This document shows positions 50,831 to 63,839 of a stretch of DNA of 64,000 bases, piece by piece (positions within the stretch are counted from its first letter, which is position 1; each line of letters opens with the position of its first letter). The stretch comes from Tetragonia tetragonoides (taxonomy: Eukaryota > Streptophyta > Magnoliopsida > Caryophyllales > Aizoaceae), in the NCBI GenBank assembly GCA_038025085.1, contig CM076150.1, positions 4,134,001 through 4,198,000 of the forward strand, given 5' to 3'. Below the pieces are notes generated by a model that was given only the letters and a program-made list of their open reading frames with translations, was not told where the DNA came from and did not search any database. Made by a program: the position numbers and the translations under genes.

Positions 50831-53800
50831 TCCTTCTCGTGGCATGTCAATACATTATAAACATCAAGGGAAAGCTCTCTATGTGGCAGTCGGACCTGCA
50901 ACCTGTCATTAGTATTGATCCTCTCTTGCTGTCACTTTTATAAGGGACTACAGAGTTCTAAATGAAGCTTGCTAAAGGAAAACATTAGGATGACTAGTGT
51001 TTTAAGAGACCAGAATCAGCTAACTAGACCCTTGAATCCATATTGTAATATGTTTTTCTCTATAGAATTGCATCCGCATTATTATGTGTGTGCAGAAGTC
51101 CAGAATAGCAAACAGATTAGTAGGATCACCCAGCTCTCAATCCCTGAAATGAAAGTTCCTAGATAAAGTGACCCTCCCTCAACAAGAAAGAAGAGATAGG
51201 AGCACCGTGCAGATCGGAAAGTCTGTAGAGTCGTGCGGAGAATAGAAAGCGGGTGCTCACTACTCAAGACTCTTCCCAAAGGGCAATTTATCCCAAGTCC
51301 CACCTTTGTACTATCTGTAGCACAAGCCAGGGCTTGGATTTACAACCATCACAATAAACCTCACGGCACACCTACACCTAATTCCTAACAGATAGCTCAG
51401 CGATATCCTGTTGACATCAATAGAAATAAACTCATGATCTATTCCAACTTCAAAAAAGTATTGCTTGAGACATTCATCAACGTGTACCTTGACTATATTG
51501 AGCTACACATAAATACACAGCATGGTTCCTTTAAAGAGGATCTTCTATTTTGTTTTGCTTTTTTTTTTTTGAAGGGGGGTGGGGTTAACTGACAATCCGT
51601 GATCACACGGTATCTGGTGATTAACTGATTGTGAATGAAACCAGAGCTGGATTCAGTAATGGCATGCAAACGCAACATTAGATGCCTCGAAATCCTGAAA
51701 CAAAACATCTTACAAATGTTCTTCATTTGATCAGTCTCATGTCATTTTTCATGCTTGGATATAACTAACCTTTACTGTGCCCCAAAATTGCACCCACTAC
51801 ACGGTTTGCCCCTTTAAAGTGCTTGACAACAGAACGTTAATCTTCCGCCTCTCTCATGAAGTTACCATATGAAAATGAGCCATCACTTTCTCTGCACAAT
51901 ATACATGTGGAGCTCATGAGAAGTCCCCTAGAGATCAAATGTGATAGAAATCCTTCCACAGAGGTAGGAAAATAGATAATTTATCTAACTCCTTCCTCCC
52001 GCCCCCCCGGCTCAAAAGAAGAAGGCATTTGAATTACCCGAAGAGCACATTACATAACATTTTGTAAAGCATAGTAAGACTCCATGGAGAAAACTGACAA
52101 TACATCAAAGAAGACAGGGTACCACCGTACCAGCCACCCTGTGTCAAGAATTAGAAAACTAATTGGTCGTAAATGCTACAAAAAGACGGCAGACTGCGGA
52201 AGATAGAAACAATCTCTCTGCATTCTGCAGCGCCATCCCCACACTAAATGCCTAGAGTACATATACTCATATAAACCAGTCAAAATCCCCAACAAATTGA
52301 CAAATTAGAATCTCTACCTGGTAGTGATAGAGATTAGAGAATACTTCAGAGATATAAGAAGAAAGAAAGAAAGAAGAAAGCAAGGACATCAAACATTGTA
52401 ACAATGCACTGACATCAAAAGTTTGAAGACTCCAGCGGAATTTTAAGGTTTAAGGCAATAGACAATTTCAGTGTTCAGAACTATTCTGAGTTGAAACATA
52501 GCTTCAGATATTCAAGACCAGATTCACTTTATCAAAATGTAGCAATCAACATATCCAATTCCTACAGACAAGATTGAATTGTCATTCGATAAGCATCTGA
52601 CTGACATATAACAATAACTACTGGTTATGATTTAAGCATCAACCCCAGCCCTCTTAAAAGGCAAAGTATGCTCATGGGATGGCCAAGTTAAAACCCCAGA
52701 AACCCATCGTACGACTATATAAAACTTCTACTCCATATACCATAGCCAAGTCAGAGTTCCATTCTCACTGCTCGTTCGAAACAACTTCTTATTTATATCT
52801 TCAAATAAGAAACATTTCACATAGAAACTTCCCCCAGGAAGAGAGTGCCATAGCAATTAAATAAGAAGATAAAGTTAGCACTTAACGCCTGTAAACCAGC
52901 ACCAACGGCCTTTTCTGCCCAGCCAAGAACTTTCGCAGTTTTTTCTGACTAAATCCCCAAGAAGACATTCCTTTTTGTAGTATACTCACAGTTCTTTTCT
53001 TATCTTCGTGAACTAAGAAGGCTGCTACCTCCTTTCTTTAGATGATTCGACTGGAATTAAAAAAACAGATCAATGTCTTGATGATGGCAGGTAGGCCAAC
53101 CCTTTGGAATAGGAAGTGGTTGGCTCAAAAAGTGCAAATCCATTGTTCCTCTGTCTAGTTTCAGAGACTTGAATAGGGAATATAATACTGACCAATAAAC
53201 AAGTGGCCCAAATACCTAATATTAGCTTCTTACATCCTAACATCAGTCCCATACAATATGAAGTAGTTATTCCAGATAAGCATAAGAGAAGTGAACATTC
53301 TTTCTATCAGGATGCATAATGACAAGGTCACTGATCATCAGACATCTCTTACCCATTCCCAGCAAAATCAAACCGAAACGCACTTACCCCTTCCTTTTCC
53401 AATGCAGCAAAAACGTTCACCATGTTTGTCTGCTCCTGTTGGCAGAGACAATAGATACATGAAGTTCATTCAGCAACAAGATTTCAAAGATAAGGAGTTG
53501 CAAACTAATCAATAATCATATATAGAAGATATCCCAGAGAATTAAAGTATTGAGTTACTTCTAAAAAGTTCCAGGGAAGATAATTTAACTTAAATCTGCT
53601 CAGTGTTATATACTTTTAATTCCTCCACAATTGTCTTTGTAAAATCACATTATTCTTCGATCACAACATCAAAGAAAGCATCTCTCATCTAGCTACTAAC
53701 CTTACTGCCTGTGTACCCATGGCACAATATTACAACCTCCATAGATCCTGTATCATGTAGAAGACCAACCAGCTTCTCACCATGATTGTTGAGTATGATG

Positions 53801-54066
53801 ATTTTCTGTGGCTGAGTCACTATAAAAATTGTGATTTGTCCCGACTTAAACATCATTGAAGAGAAGGGAATTTACATATCTAAACCTGCCTACTATAAAT
53901 ACAGCATAAAAATGCCTTTGTAAAGAAAAAGAAAAAAAGAATCATGTCAAACGCATATTAACCGCAACACCTCATGCCAAGTCAAGGATGAGTTATAGTA
54001 CTTAGTATCAAATTGAGCTGATAAGGCATAAAAGGTAGCCTCAGGATTAATTTTTTTGAACCATAA

Positions 54067-54360
54067 GGTGGTGTTTACTTGCTTGCAATCAAATGCTTGC
54101 AATGCAATCATTTTATCGGGTAGATGTGAGGTGGAAATTGAAGGAGGGGGAGGAAGGAGATGGGAAAAGTGAGGTTGATTACATCATTCAAAGTAATCAA
54201 CATTACATGAGAAAAGTTGAGCAATTGTGATTGCATTGTTTGATGCAATCAACCCCACTTTTCCCATCCCTCTCCTCCCACTCCTTCACTTTTCACCCCA
54301 CATTTACTCTACAAAATGATTGCATTGCATTACATTTGATTGCAAGCAAGTAAACGGGCC
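54067..54360. mobile_element. Tourist-like MITE in copy B intron 1
   Basis: GGTGGTGTTTACTTGCTTGC at the left pairs with the right end GCAAGCAAGTAAACGGGCC, and matching continues inward (AATCAAATG). TAA stands outside both ends (54064-54066, 54361-54363). It is 294 bp without coding capacity, the size and target type of PIF/Harbinger MITEs. Confidence 0.82.
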
Positions 54361-56227
54361 TAAGTGTTACAGAACTCTCGTAGAATCACTTGTGCAGATA
54401 ACCTGAATGATTTGTAGTCTCTCTTTGTCATATCCACTACCATCAGTAAGCATTAAGTATTTTCTCAGAATAGCTGATTAAATCAGGAATATCACTTTTG
54501 GTGAAGTAGGTTGCAAACCACAGATGTCAAGTACCAGAGACAGCAAAGAGGATCCTACCAAGCCACTCTGCTGTAGGGATCCTGATAATATGGAAAGATG
54601 ATAATAGCACGCAGGTTATCTGCACAGGCGGGAGCCTCTTTGGAGGCACTGGGGTAATGTTAATGTATGATAATAGCACACAGTTCCAGGAAGTGTACAG
54701 GGTTCTGGTAATCACAGCTAAATTCTTGAATCCAAGTTTCACTCTAATATGACCATATTATTGTATTATCCGTGCCCCCAAAAATGTTCTAGACTCCAAT
54801 TTCGACTAAGTCTTAAGATAGTTCTCTGCTTTCCTATATTACTTTTTTCAACTGTCCTTCACAAGCATTATCTTTAAAAGACAGCCATGTCGAGGTGAGA
54901 CAATATAGATCATTTAATTGTGCACTGTGCAGTGATATCACAATGAATAGGCTCCACGTATAGTACTTCTCTGTCATTGAAGTTTGAAACACAGTAGTTG
55001 GTAATACCTGCACAAAATTTCTGAGGAATACCAACAACTAACTTTTTGACGCAAGCCTTCAAGAGATACTCCGACAAGAGCGTGAATAACTGTGTATAAA
55101 CAGTCATGCTAGATCATTGCTAAGACAAGCAACACCTGGACACTGAATTCACCAGTCATGGTCTTGCTGTTTTACATCATTTCTCACCTCTTAGGGATGG
55201 AAATTAGTTATTTGCCAGAGCCCAGACCCAGAGTGCATTACTCTCACTCAGAAGTAGTATACACAAGAATTACTCCAAGAGAGTGGATGCCTGATTGCAT
55301 GTTTGTGTGCACAACATGAGCTTTATAAGGTCACACCTGATGAAGGCTCCTTTTAAGAAGATTTGATCCATTGTGGAACTTTGGTTGGCAAGCTCCATTT
55401 CTTGACAAACACAAGTCACACATGAAAACATTTCCTATGCAGGCATTAACTCATTAAGCCAGTTAATGCAGACTCCTAGATTTTCCCATATGCAAGCTAC
55501 ATCAAACTATCAACGGCACAGAAGCCAGGGTATATCATTAAAGGTACATGATCATTTAAAGCTTCAAGCAGTCTTTGCATCGTGCTCGACTTCTTGTTCT
55601 AGGAGATCAAAAACTGGTTGCTTTATGTCACTTGGAAATTCCCTATTAAAGAGTAAATTCTACTGGCAAGACTACAGATATAAAGGATTTGTTGTTGTTC
55701 TGGACTAAATTGTATAAAAGCAGAATGTTACATTGTGAATTTGAATGTTTTCACCAAGAAACGGTCTTACACAACGTCTTCTGGCTCACTTGGTAATTTT
55801 ACTTAGCATATGTACTTAAAAAGGTTTTGAATTCCAGGTCAGCACCAAGATTTGATTTCCATGTTAGGAATTACTATTCAAGTTACAGTCACAAGAATAC
55901 TAGTTCAATACCTGGTTCTTCACATGAACAGAGTTTTCAACAACCTATTCATTTGTCATACAATTTTATTTCAAACTTCAAGTACCTCCTCTATAAAGAG
56001 CATCAAATCAATGACTAAGTAAACGGCATCAGTAAAAGCACAAAGATAATGCATATTTGTCATGATATTACCATTTCTCAAGACTAATGTTAAGCAAGAT
56101 ATGTTAAGAATTAGAACCACAAAGAATGGCAAAGGGTCTCTAAACGGTCAACATTTGAAATACAGGGGATAAAATGAGTAGCAAAGAGAAGAGGAGAGAG
56201 AATTGTAGAACCTGGGTCGAGAGCCAT

Positions 56228-57052
56228 GTTGGTGTAAGGGTGTTAACCTGATGCAGCGATTAAGAGGGGCAGGAAATCAGAGTTAGATGAACTGGGACTG
56301 GAGTAGGAGAAATGTTTGACTTTTGCATGTTCTTCATTTCATTGCTTATACTATTGATCAATCAAACTACTTGAATAATATAATATAAAAACCTACGGTA
56401 CATGAACTGATGAACCAAACAAGTTTATGGGACATTTGGATAAAGAACAATATGCATTTCACATGTAACTACCACGTTCAATAAACTACATAAGATAACT
56501 TTGCAAAGCAAGTAATTCTTGGCTTAGTGGGTGAGATAAAGGTGTTGGGTACTTTAAATCCCGAGTTTGAATTCCCTTCCCTTATGTAGTTGAAATAGCA
56601 ACTGTCAAACCAAAAATATATGTTAGATGATTAGTTTAGATTAATAGATTAGATATTAGACTTATATTGTATCTACTCCTTGATACTCCCTCTATCCGAG
56701 ATAAGTCTTTCCCTTTGGTATTTGTGACTCAACCTCACAGGGAGTATTTGGCGATAATAAAATTAGAGAAAGAAGAAACATTTCACTCTAACCAAATTTA
56801 TTTGGTGATAAAATCCATACAGGAAGCCATTACATGCCATTACAACATAAAAAGGATATTATCCTTGCACAAAAGTCACACCCATCAAATCTGCTAGCTC
56901 AAGACCCAGATGGTGACAACAAAATTGAACCATACAATACAATCAGGATTTGCTTGCTGATTGAACATAACCCATGACTTCATCATCTAGCAGAAACACG
57001 CTAACCGTGTAAAGCGATGAGTATTGTCACTCTGCAGATGCAGACGGCAGAC
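56228..57052. other. Spacer between hydrolase copies B and C
   Basis: No coding exon. It holds the copy B promoter side and the copy C 3' UTR. ACTCCCTCTATCCGAGATAAG near 56684 resembles one end of a Stowaway MITE, but I found no partner end. Confidence 0.45.
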
Positions 57053-60000
57053 CTAGGCAGAGATTGCTCGGTCTTGTTGGAGACAATCCTTAATGAAGTC
57101 CACAGCAACCGGGACTAACTCAGCTTGGTGTTCAGTGTAACAATGATTTGCTCCTTGTATGATATGTAGTTTGTGAGTAGGTATTACCTTGCTGATCTCA
57201 TATGCATCCTCAACAGGGATAACTTCATCAGCAGATCCATGAACAGTTAAGACCCTAAATATGAAGAAGCAAAGTGAGAATGAATTAAGAAACTAGAGCA
57301 ATGAGCCTGTTACAATAAACTGGAATCCATTGAGATGGCCAAAAGACATCATGCCCAGTAAGTAAAGTACTCTGTTGGTCCAAAGCAAATGTCTTCTCCA
57401 TTGTAAGGTTTCGAGAAATCACACTAAATTATGCACATCAATGCTATGAAAAGGATTTGAAAATTTATTTCATATCCATTTTGTAAATCAGACATTCATT
57501 TTGGGATACAAGGGAAGATAAGAATCACTTTGGTCAATAAGTGCAGGTGATGTCAGGAGCATATTGCCCAATCAAAGAATTTATAGCACATCAAAAGTTC
57601 AGTATAGAATCAAATATCATATTCATTGGCTAATGTTTGTAAATACATGAAAGGTTTTGAAAGACTATGGCGCAGCTGAACAGCTTCATTTCTCAATCAT
57701 TCACTTGATTCAATTACAACTATGGATGTGGCAGCATTACCTCTGTTCTTGTGCGGGCCAGGGTGCACAGCGGTGCAGTCCCCTTCCGTCTCCTCTCCCC
57801 CTCCCCCCCAAAAAAAAAATAAAGAAAAGAAGCCACAAATCTACTCAGCTAGGGCCTAAGTGGAAGTGTAAGAATCGCCACCTTCCTTTTTTGAAAAGGA
57901 TGACTGCCTTTCAGGAATCGATCGATCCGTGGTGTGTGAGTAGGTGGTGGAGAGCACCTACTGAAGGACCCTCATGCCCATGAGGACGGTGAAAATAGGC
58001 CAGGCAAGGCTTGCAGCAGCATCCAAAATGATAATATGTACAACCAGAGACCCCAGCCTTGGTGAGATCCCCATTTTGGTGGTGGTTGTATACTTGTGGC
58101 ATCAACTTAAAACAGGTGGGCTTTGTCCTAGTATATGTATATTCCTAAGAGCAAGATGCATAAGAACCCATTCATGAAGCATGCTCTGCTTATTACATAA
58201 CGATGTCAGCAAACACTCAGTAGTACTTCCATGAATAAGTACTATTACTTCACTTTTTTTCCCTCACCTACCAGTCTGCCAAAATTCCATTTGGACTTCT
58301 GAAAGGACCTAAAGTATGAAAGTAAGACTACTATGCAATTTAGCCCGTATAATTTTGTGCAACAGACTATGTCGTCAATGACCAGTCCCCCCCAAACCCC
58401 TGGCCTAGCCCTAGGAGCAAGAGGTTACAGAAGAATTTCTTCACAACTGGCTCAAACTGACCGTACTACCTCCTAACCTTGGAATAATTTTTACTGTTGC
58501 TCTACAGACTACAGCTACGTGGTAAAGTTCTACTCCGTAGTATATAAAGTCACCCCAGATACGTGGTAATCTCTTGTTACCTACGTGCCAATTTCTATCT
58601 AGGAAACAATGAATTGAATAGTATGGCATACATACAAGGACATGCATGTATACCAACCATATTTATACCTGCAATCTTTATCAATCTTGAGGCATGCCTC
58701 ATGCACATCTGTATTCCAGCGGTCCATCAAACCTTCCTCCGTCACACTAAACATTAGTTTTCCTGCAAAAATCAAAATACAAAAGCACATTAAGGCAAAT
58801 TCGTCAAGCATGCCAAATTTGCCATTTCATTTGAATTGACATATGCTGTACAAATATCTATACTGAAGAAGGAAATAAGTTCCAACATATGGCTGTATAT
58901 TGCTTGTTCTCAACCTGAGTCCTTCAAATTATGGAATGATACAAATGCCTTTCTAGTTGATCCTAGTTAATATATGTCAGCCTCCTCCATATTACAATTA
59001 TTTTGCACCTACTGGTATACTAGCATCCCTCACGCTTGAAGTGTATAAGTAAAATGCCACCATACAGATTACAAAATCAAAATTTTCATTCCTCTGAAAA
59101 GAGCAGAAACACAAATACCTATTTATAAGCCTTTATTCACCTCGAGATAAATATCAGAAAGAGAACTATTTTTTTTTTAATATAAATAGATGAAAACAAT
59201 AATAATAAAAAAAATTCAAGTAAAGATACTACTGCAATGAAAAATATATCACCGAAAAGGTACATATCATCGCAATATTGGTCAGTAGAGAGATTGCTAC
59301 CTGTTACTTTACACTGAACATCAATACATCTATCCTTGATTCTTTCCATGAAGTCTTCACCCAACCGTTCTCCTATTCCTTTCTTCAAGTCATAACGCCC
59401 AGATAGATTGATAACTGTGCTGACATCATGATACTTTGAAGCATACAATAAGACAATGTCACCTCCTGCAAGAACATGTTTTTCACTGATCTTTACTCAA
59501 CAGTACAAGATATTGAACTAACACTCAATTTTAGCATTACGAATTTTATGATATATTAAAGCATAAGCTTTTCAATGCCATTTTCCAACAAATCCAGATA
59601 GCCTAAAACAGATATTCACAGAAACTCATAGCCAGCATAACCCTAATGCTATTCAGCTAGAATAGACCAAGAAAAGATTCAACAGATTCCTGAGTACAAT
59701 CCTAGAGCAAACATAAAAAAAATAAAAAATTAAAAAAAACAGTAACTTTTCTTCATTTCCTCAACAATCTTCACCTAGCCTGTTTCTTAATACCAATCAT
59801 TGAACGAGATGCAAGTTCATGCCTTCTCGGCCAAGCCCTTGGAAGAAAGTGAAGCTAGAGCTACATTATATGAAGGTTTACCTTGTCATACTGTTAGGAA
59901 AAATCTGAAATCAATGGTCTAACTAAATTCTCAGCATTTGAATGAGAATAGGGCTTAAATTTGATGCTTACTGCAATGCAACTTAGAAGAATCATTCAAA

Positions 60001-63000
60001 TATGCAGCTCTCAGCCTGTGAATCAACCCATAGGAGCGCAGAATGGATTATCATCCACCTGATTGATCGCGATCAAGGTACAGCAGCAGCAGCGGAGCAG
60101 ACATTACATATACCCTTTTGTTTCAAGATTCGAGTTTGTAGTAATATGTTTTCTTGTATTTTCCAGTGATTATTTCTCTGTCCTTTCATTACTTGGCCAG
60201 GTAACAGATGTCTTCTACTCTATATGCTCAATTTTCAGCCTAGAAACTCAGATCCGATGATGAATTGCAGGCTAATAAAAATTCCTCCTGACTCAAATAC
60301 TAGTCATCACTAAAATACTTGGGGAGTTTTAGTGTGAGTAAGTCAGTTGGATTAGTATCTCAATTCTCAAGTGAGAGATAGTGTGCTTTATCCTTTGCAG
60401 TTTGCCTTCAATGTTTAATTGCCTTTCAGGGGTATATATCTCAAGGGAGTTACGCAAGCTTTTGTCCTATTTAGGTTTGTCAAATCCTAAATTGTTCTTA
60501 TCTAAGTTCTCAATTATCAATTTGTCTAAGAATCTTCTAAAACAAAGGAACCCCTTATCATTTAGGCAGCCTTGCATCAGACCAATGCAGGTCTTCTTTT
60601 TTTTCCTTTCCTTATTTTTTTTGGGTGCAATTTTTAGCTTGCTGAGTTGCTGTTATGTAGAAAGCCTTCAGGTAACTTTCTAAAATCATGCTATAATTAT
60701 ATGCTATATCAATAACCCAAGTAGCTACACCTGTAGTGTTAAAAACCGGATGGTCTGGAGTCTGGACCCTAGCGACCCAGCCACTAAGTCATCTTTAGAC
60801 AGTTTCAAATTTAAAACAAACATAAAGTAACAATAACTCGATTAATAATTGTGTACTACATAATTATTACACCATTTACATGAGTCAAATTCTAAAATTT
60901 TATTTGGATAAAGTAATAGAACAATAGAATCACCAAAAGAACAAAGTTCTCATGTAGCACAAGAGAGCAACGGTTCAAAACCCTCATTTGCTAGAAAAAC
61001 TAAGCTGAACTTGCAGGGTAACTAAACACCTGATTTGCAGCAATTTTAGCCGGCTCACCCTAACCTGGATCTTTTGCATATTCAATACAGTAACTGAACC
61101 AGACCTGGAAAAGGCCCAGGATACCATTCAAAGTTAAACCTACTCTGGCCAGTCTGGGTTCTGGAACTGTATTAACAGTTATGTTATACTACATAACAAA
61201 ATCTGGACGAAACTTCCGGCTATAAGCAAGTTTCAGAACCTTTCATTTCTCCCCAAAGATGACAAAGGCTTTTCTTCCTGAGGTTAAATATTTCATATTA
61301 TGTCAATGCCTTGATTATCCCCATCTGACGCCTCCCTGGTGTCAGTATCTGGGACATTGCGCCCATTACACTATGCCACCATCGTTTCATCGTTCTTTTT
61401 CTTATTTTGGAAAAATAAATTGTACGAATTACTGAAATCGGAATACTAAATAGGAGAACCAGAAGTCCTCAAACTGGAATTACCTATAAAACAGCTTTTC
61501 CATCATCATCATGCTCCAAAAGAAAAGAACAGAAAAGAAACAGGATTCTTGAGCTGCCAGGCCTGCCACTGCATATATTAAAGTGATGCTGAAAAACTAT
61601 TTGATCCTACAGAAGACCAGCAAAGTTACTCAATTCCTAAAGATCCTATCATTTCTTTCTGACATAAAATCAACAAATTAGTTTCAAGACCACTCTGCCA
61701 CGATATTTTTTGTTCCTTGTCCCGACCAAAGCTAACAAACTTGACCTGGAAATGCTCAAGATAGCCGCTGTACCCACCCAATTCTACCCACATCAGAAAC
61801 AACTTACACCATAACTGTGAGTGTGAAGCCACGTGTCATACTGCAAGTAGAGGTGATTTACCTTCTCATTGTTCTTCAATACATCCTAAAACTAGGGGAA
61901 GGTACTCTATGTGGCAGGCAGACCTTCAGCCTATCATTAGTATTGTTCATTTGTTCCTATCCTGCAACCTCTCACTCTAAGTATAGGGAACCTTTGACTT
62001 CCAAATGAAGCATGCTAAAGGGAAAACATTAGGACGGCGTGCTAACCAGATTCCACAATCCGTATTATTATTGAAATGCGAGAGTCCAGAATAGCTAACA
62101 GACTAGTAAGATCATCCAGTTCTCAATCCCTGAAATGGAAGTCCCAAGACAAAGTGCCCTACCTCACTGAGAAAGAAGAGATAGGAACGCTGCATAGATT
62201 GGAAAGTGTAGAGTTGTGGGAAGAATAGTAAGTGGCTGCTACAGACTCTACCTGAAAGGCAATTTGTACTATATCTTTTTTTTAGATAAGAGAAAATTTT
62301 ATTAATCAAATTACGAAAGTATACAATGGGTGAGGATAAGGTATCCTCAAAGAACAATATACAAAATATCTATAAATCACGCCAATAGCGTTGATTGACC
62401 GTAAGTGGAACTCCCTTGAAGGCCCCAGCCACCTAGCCCAAAGGAAAGCCAGATAGACTACTCGATCCCAAACTAAATCAATATTCTTCCCCACATCGGA
62501 GAAGACCAGCGAATTCCTCTCCAACCAGATGCACCAGAGGATAGCCATGCAAGCACACCTCCACAGCAACGACCCTCCTTCCCCCTCCTCATAGCGCAAA
62601 AGCGTACCTGAAGAAAATGCCCTACCGTAGCTGGACACACAAAAGGCTCCCCACATAGCAGCCTATCCCACAAGGACACGGCAAAATCACACATCACAAA
62701 CAAATGCAAACAACTTTCCCCATTACGACGACACTCAACGCACATATCCGGTAGAAGAGACCAGCCCAGCCGCCGCCGTTGCACCATATCATAGGTGTTC
62801 AACTTACCAAGCACCAAAGTCCATGCAAAGGCACGTACCTTCAGAGGAACTTAGACTTCAAAATTTAAGTGGATAAAGGGAAATGTGGAAACTGTGATGG
62901 AAAAAGGCTAAGGTGATGGAGGAAGGACTTGCAAGAGAAGATCTCAAAGGAGTCCGTAGTCCAAGTCTGAGAGTCGTCCCTAGGAACGAGGAGAGTGGTG

Positions 63001-63839
63001 TGTAGGACACTCAGGAGAGAGACAAGCTCTTCCTTCTCACTATCACGAGGTGGTCGATGTAAGTGTAAATCCTAGGCACCACCAGCGCCTGAAAAGAAAT
63101 CAGCCACTGGGGCCTCATGAAGGGTGGACAAGCAGAAAACCCGCAAATATGCTCTTCGCAAATATGCCCTTTGTACTATATCTAGCACAAGCCAAGGCTT
63201 GAATTTAACACCATCACAATACACCTACACCCACACCCACACGGCCACACCCCAACCATCACAACCCACGCCCACGCCCACGCCCACGCCCACACCGACA
63301 CCCACACCTACACCTACACCTACACCTACACCTAATTCCTATCCCATACATCACCGACTCACTGAATGACCTGTTGGCATCAATGGCAGTGAACTCACGA
63401 CCTTTGGGTTGGCCATAGCCCAAAGTCATCCTCCTGAATACATCACAATCGTACACCAGCATGTCTTTGCGATGAACTCCAACTATAAAAACATATTGCT
63501 TGAGACATTCAGGGATAGGTACCCTGACTTTGTTGAGGCATAACACACAACATGGTTCCTCTGAGGATCCACGATCGCACGGTGGATGAAACTAGAGTTG
63601 GATTTAGTAATGTCATGTAACAGAATATTAGATGCCTCAAAATCCTGAAACAAAACATCTAATGATTGACCTTGATTTGATCATCTCAGGTATTTTCCAT
63701 GCTTCGATTTAACTAACCTTTACTGTGCCCCACAATCGCACCCACTGCACGGTTTGTCCCATTGAAGTGCTTGACAACAGAACGTAAATCTTCCACCTCT
63801 CTCATGTAGTTACCAAATGAAAATGAACCATCACTTTCT
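57053..63839 (-). CDS. Alpha/beta hydrolase copy C, last four exons (5' part outside window)
   Basis: Minus-strand exons visible: 63839-63718, 59465-59301, 58762-58669, 57254-57053; they join in frame to 193 residues and a TAG. By comparison with A and B these are exons 4-7; exons 1-3 lie beyond 64000. Encoded: GESDGSFSFGNYMREVEDL, nucleophile elbow GHSKG, GGDIVLLYASKYHDV, NLSGRYDLKKGIGERLGED, the acid motif HGSADEVIPVEDAYE and the histidine motif GANHCYTEHQAELVP. All three catalytic residues are therefore present and the Leu codon lost in B is intact, so this is the copy most likely to be active. Family: S33/Hydrolase_4 serine hydrolases, substrate unknown. Intron 4 (4.25 kb) is longer than in B because of a LINE and other insertions. 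Confidence 0.87.
60735..61190. repeat. Unclassified repeat-like insert in copy C intron 4
   Basis: GGTCTGGAGTCTGGACCC near 60750 and CCAGTCTGGGTTCTGGAACT near 61155 are related words at the two ends of a stretch that I cannot find in copy B intron 4. AT-rich non-coding sequence lies between. It may be a degraded transposon; borders are approximate. Confidence 0.3.
61600..61860 (-). mobile_element. Old LINE relic in copy C intron 4
   Basis: The minus strand encodes WVELGGYSGYLEHFQVKFV and WQSGLE, matching the relic at 50590-50830 in copy B. It is broken and short. Shared position shows it is older than the B/C duplication. Confidence 0.55.
62277..63169 (-). mobile_element. 5'-truncated LINE in copy C intron 4
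   Basis: TTTGTACTATATCT is present at 62263-62276 and 63170-63183, a 14-bp target duplication. The minus-strand element ends in a poly(A) tail (T-run from 62277) and encodes NTYDMVQRRRLGWSLLPDMC, CVECRRNGESCLHLFVMCDFA and GWRGIR/WLERNSLVFSD, the zf-RVT tail of a LINE, in two overlapping frames. Copy B keeps the empty site (51305-51316). It serves as the uninterrupted reference for the LINE at 1263-8688. Confidence 0.9.
63221..63342 (+). repeat. Hexanucleotide repeat CACCTA/CACGCC/CACACC
   Basis: About 18 variant units of CACNCN, including four of CACGCC and five of CACCTA, lie in copy C intron 4. The matching place in copy B (51360-51385) has only two to three units. Confidence 0.9.

Larger units (their letters stand above)
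46992..56227 (-). pseudogene. Alpha/beta hydrolase copy B, nonsense codon in exon 4
   Basis: Minus-strand exons: 56227-56212, 53819-53701, 53435-53353, 51891-51770, 49160-48996, 48471-48378, 47193-46992; phases join to 267 codons. It starts MALDP, with no presequence; a TAA lies just upstream in frame. Oxyanion motif CHGY, DFAGNGESDGS, nucleophile GHSKG, acid motif HGSADEVIPVED and the His motif GANHCYTEHQ are all encoded. At codon 91 the sequence reads GAA GAT TAA CGT (stop at 51837-51839), where copies A and C have TTA (Leu). The stop comes before the nucleophile, so no active enzyme can be made unless it is read through. Everything else is intact, which suggests recent loss or a base error in the assembly. 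Intron 4 is 2.6 kb and contains LINE relics. Confidence 0.82.

Noticed and set aside
60381..60683. 100-residue hydrophobic frame in copy C intron 4
   Set aside because: Low-complexity Phe/Leu stretch from T-rich intron sequence; no homology recognised.
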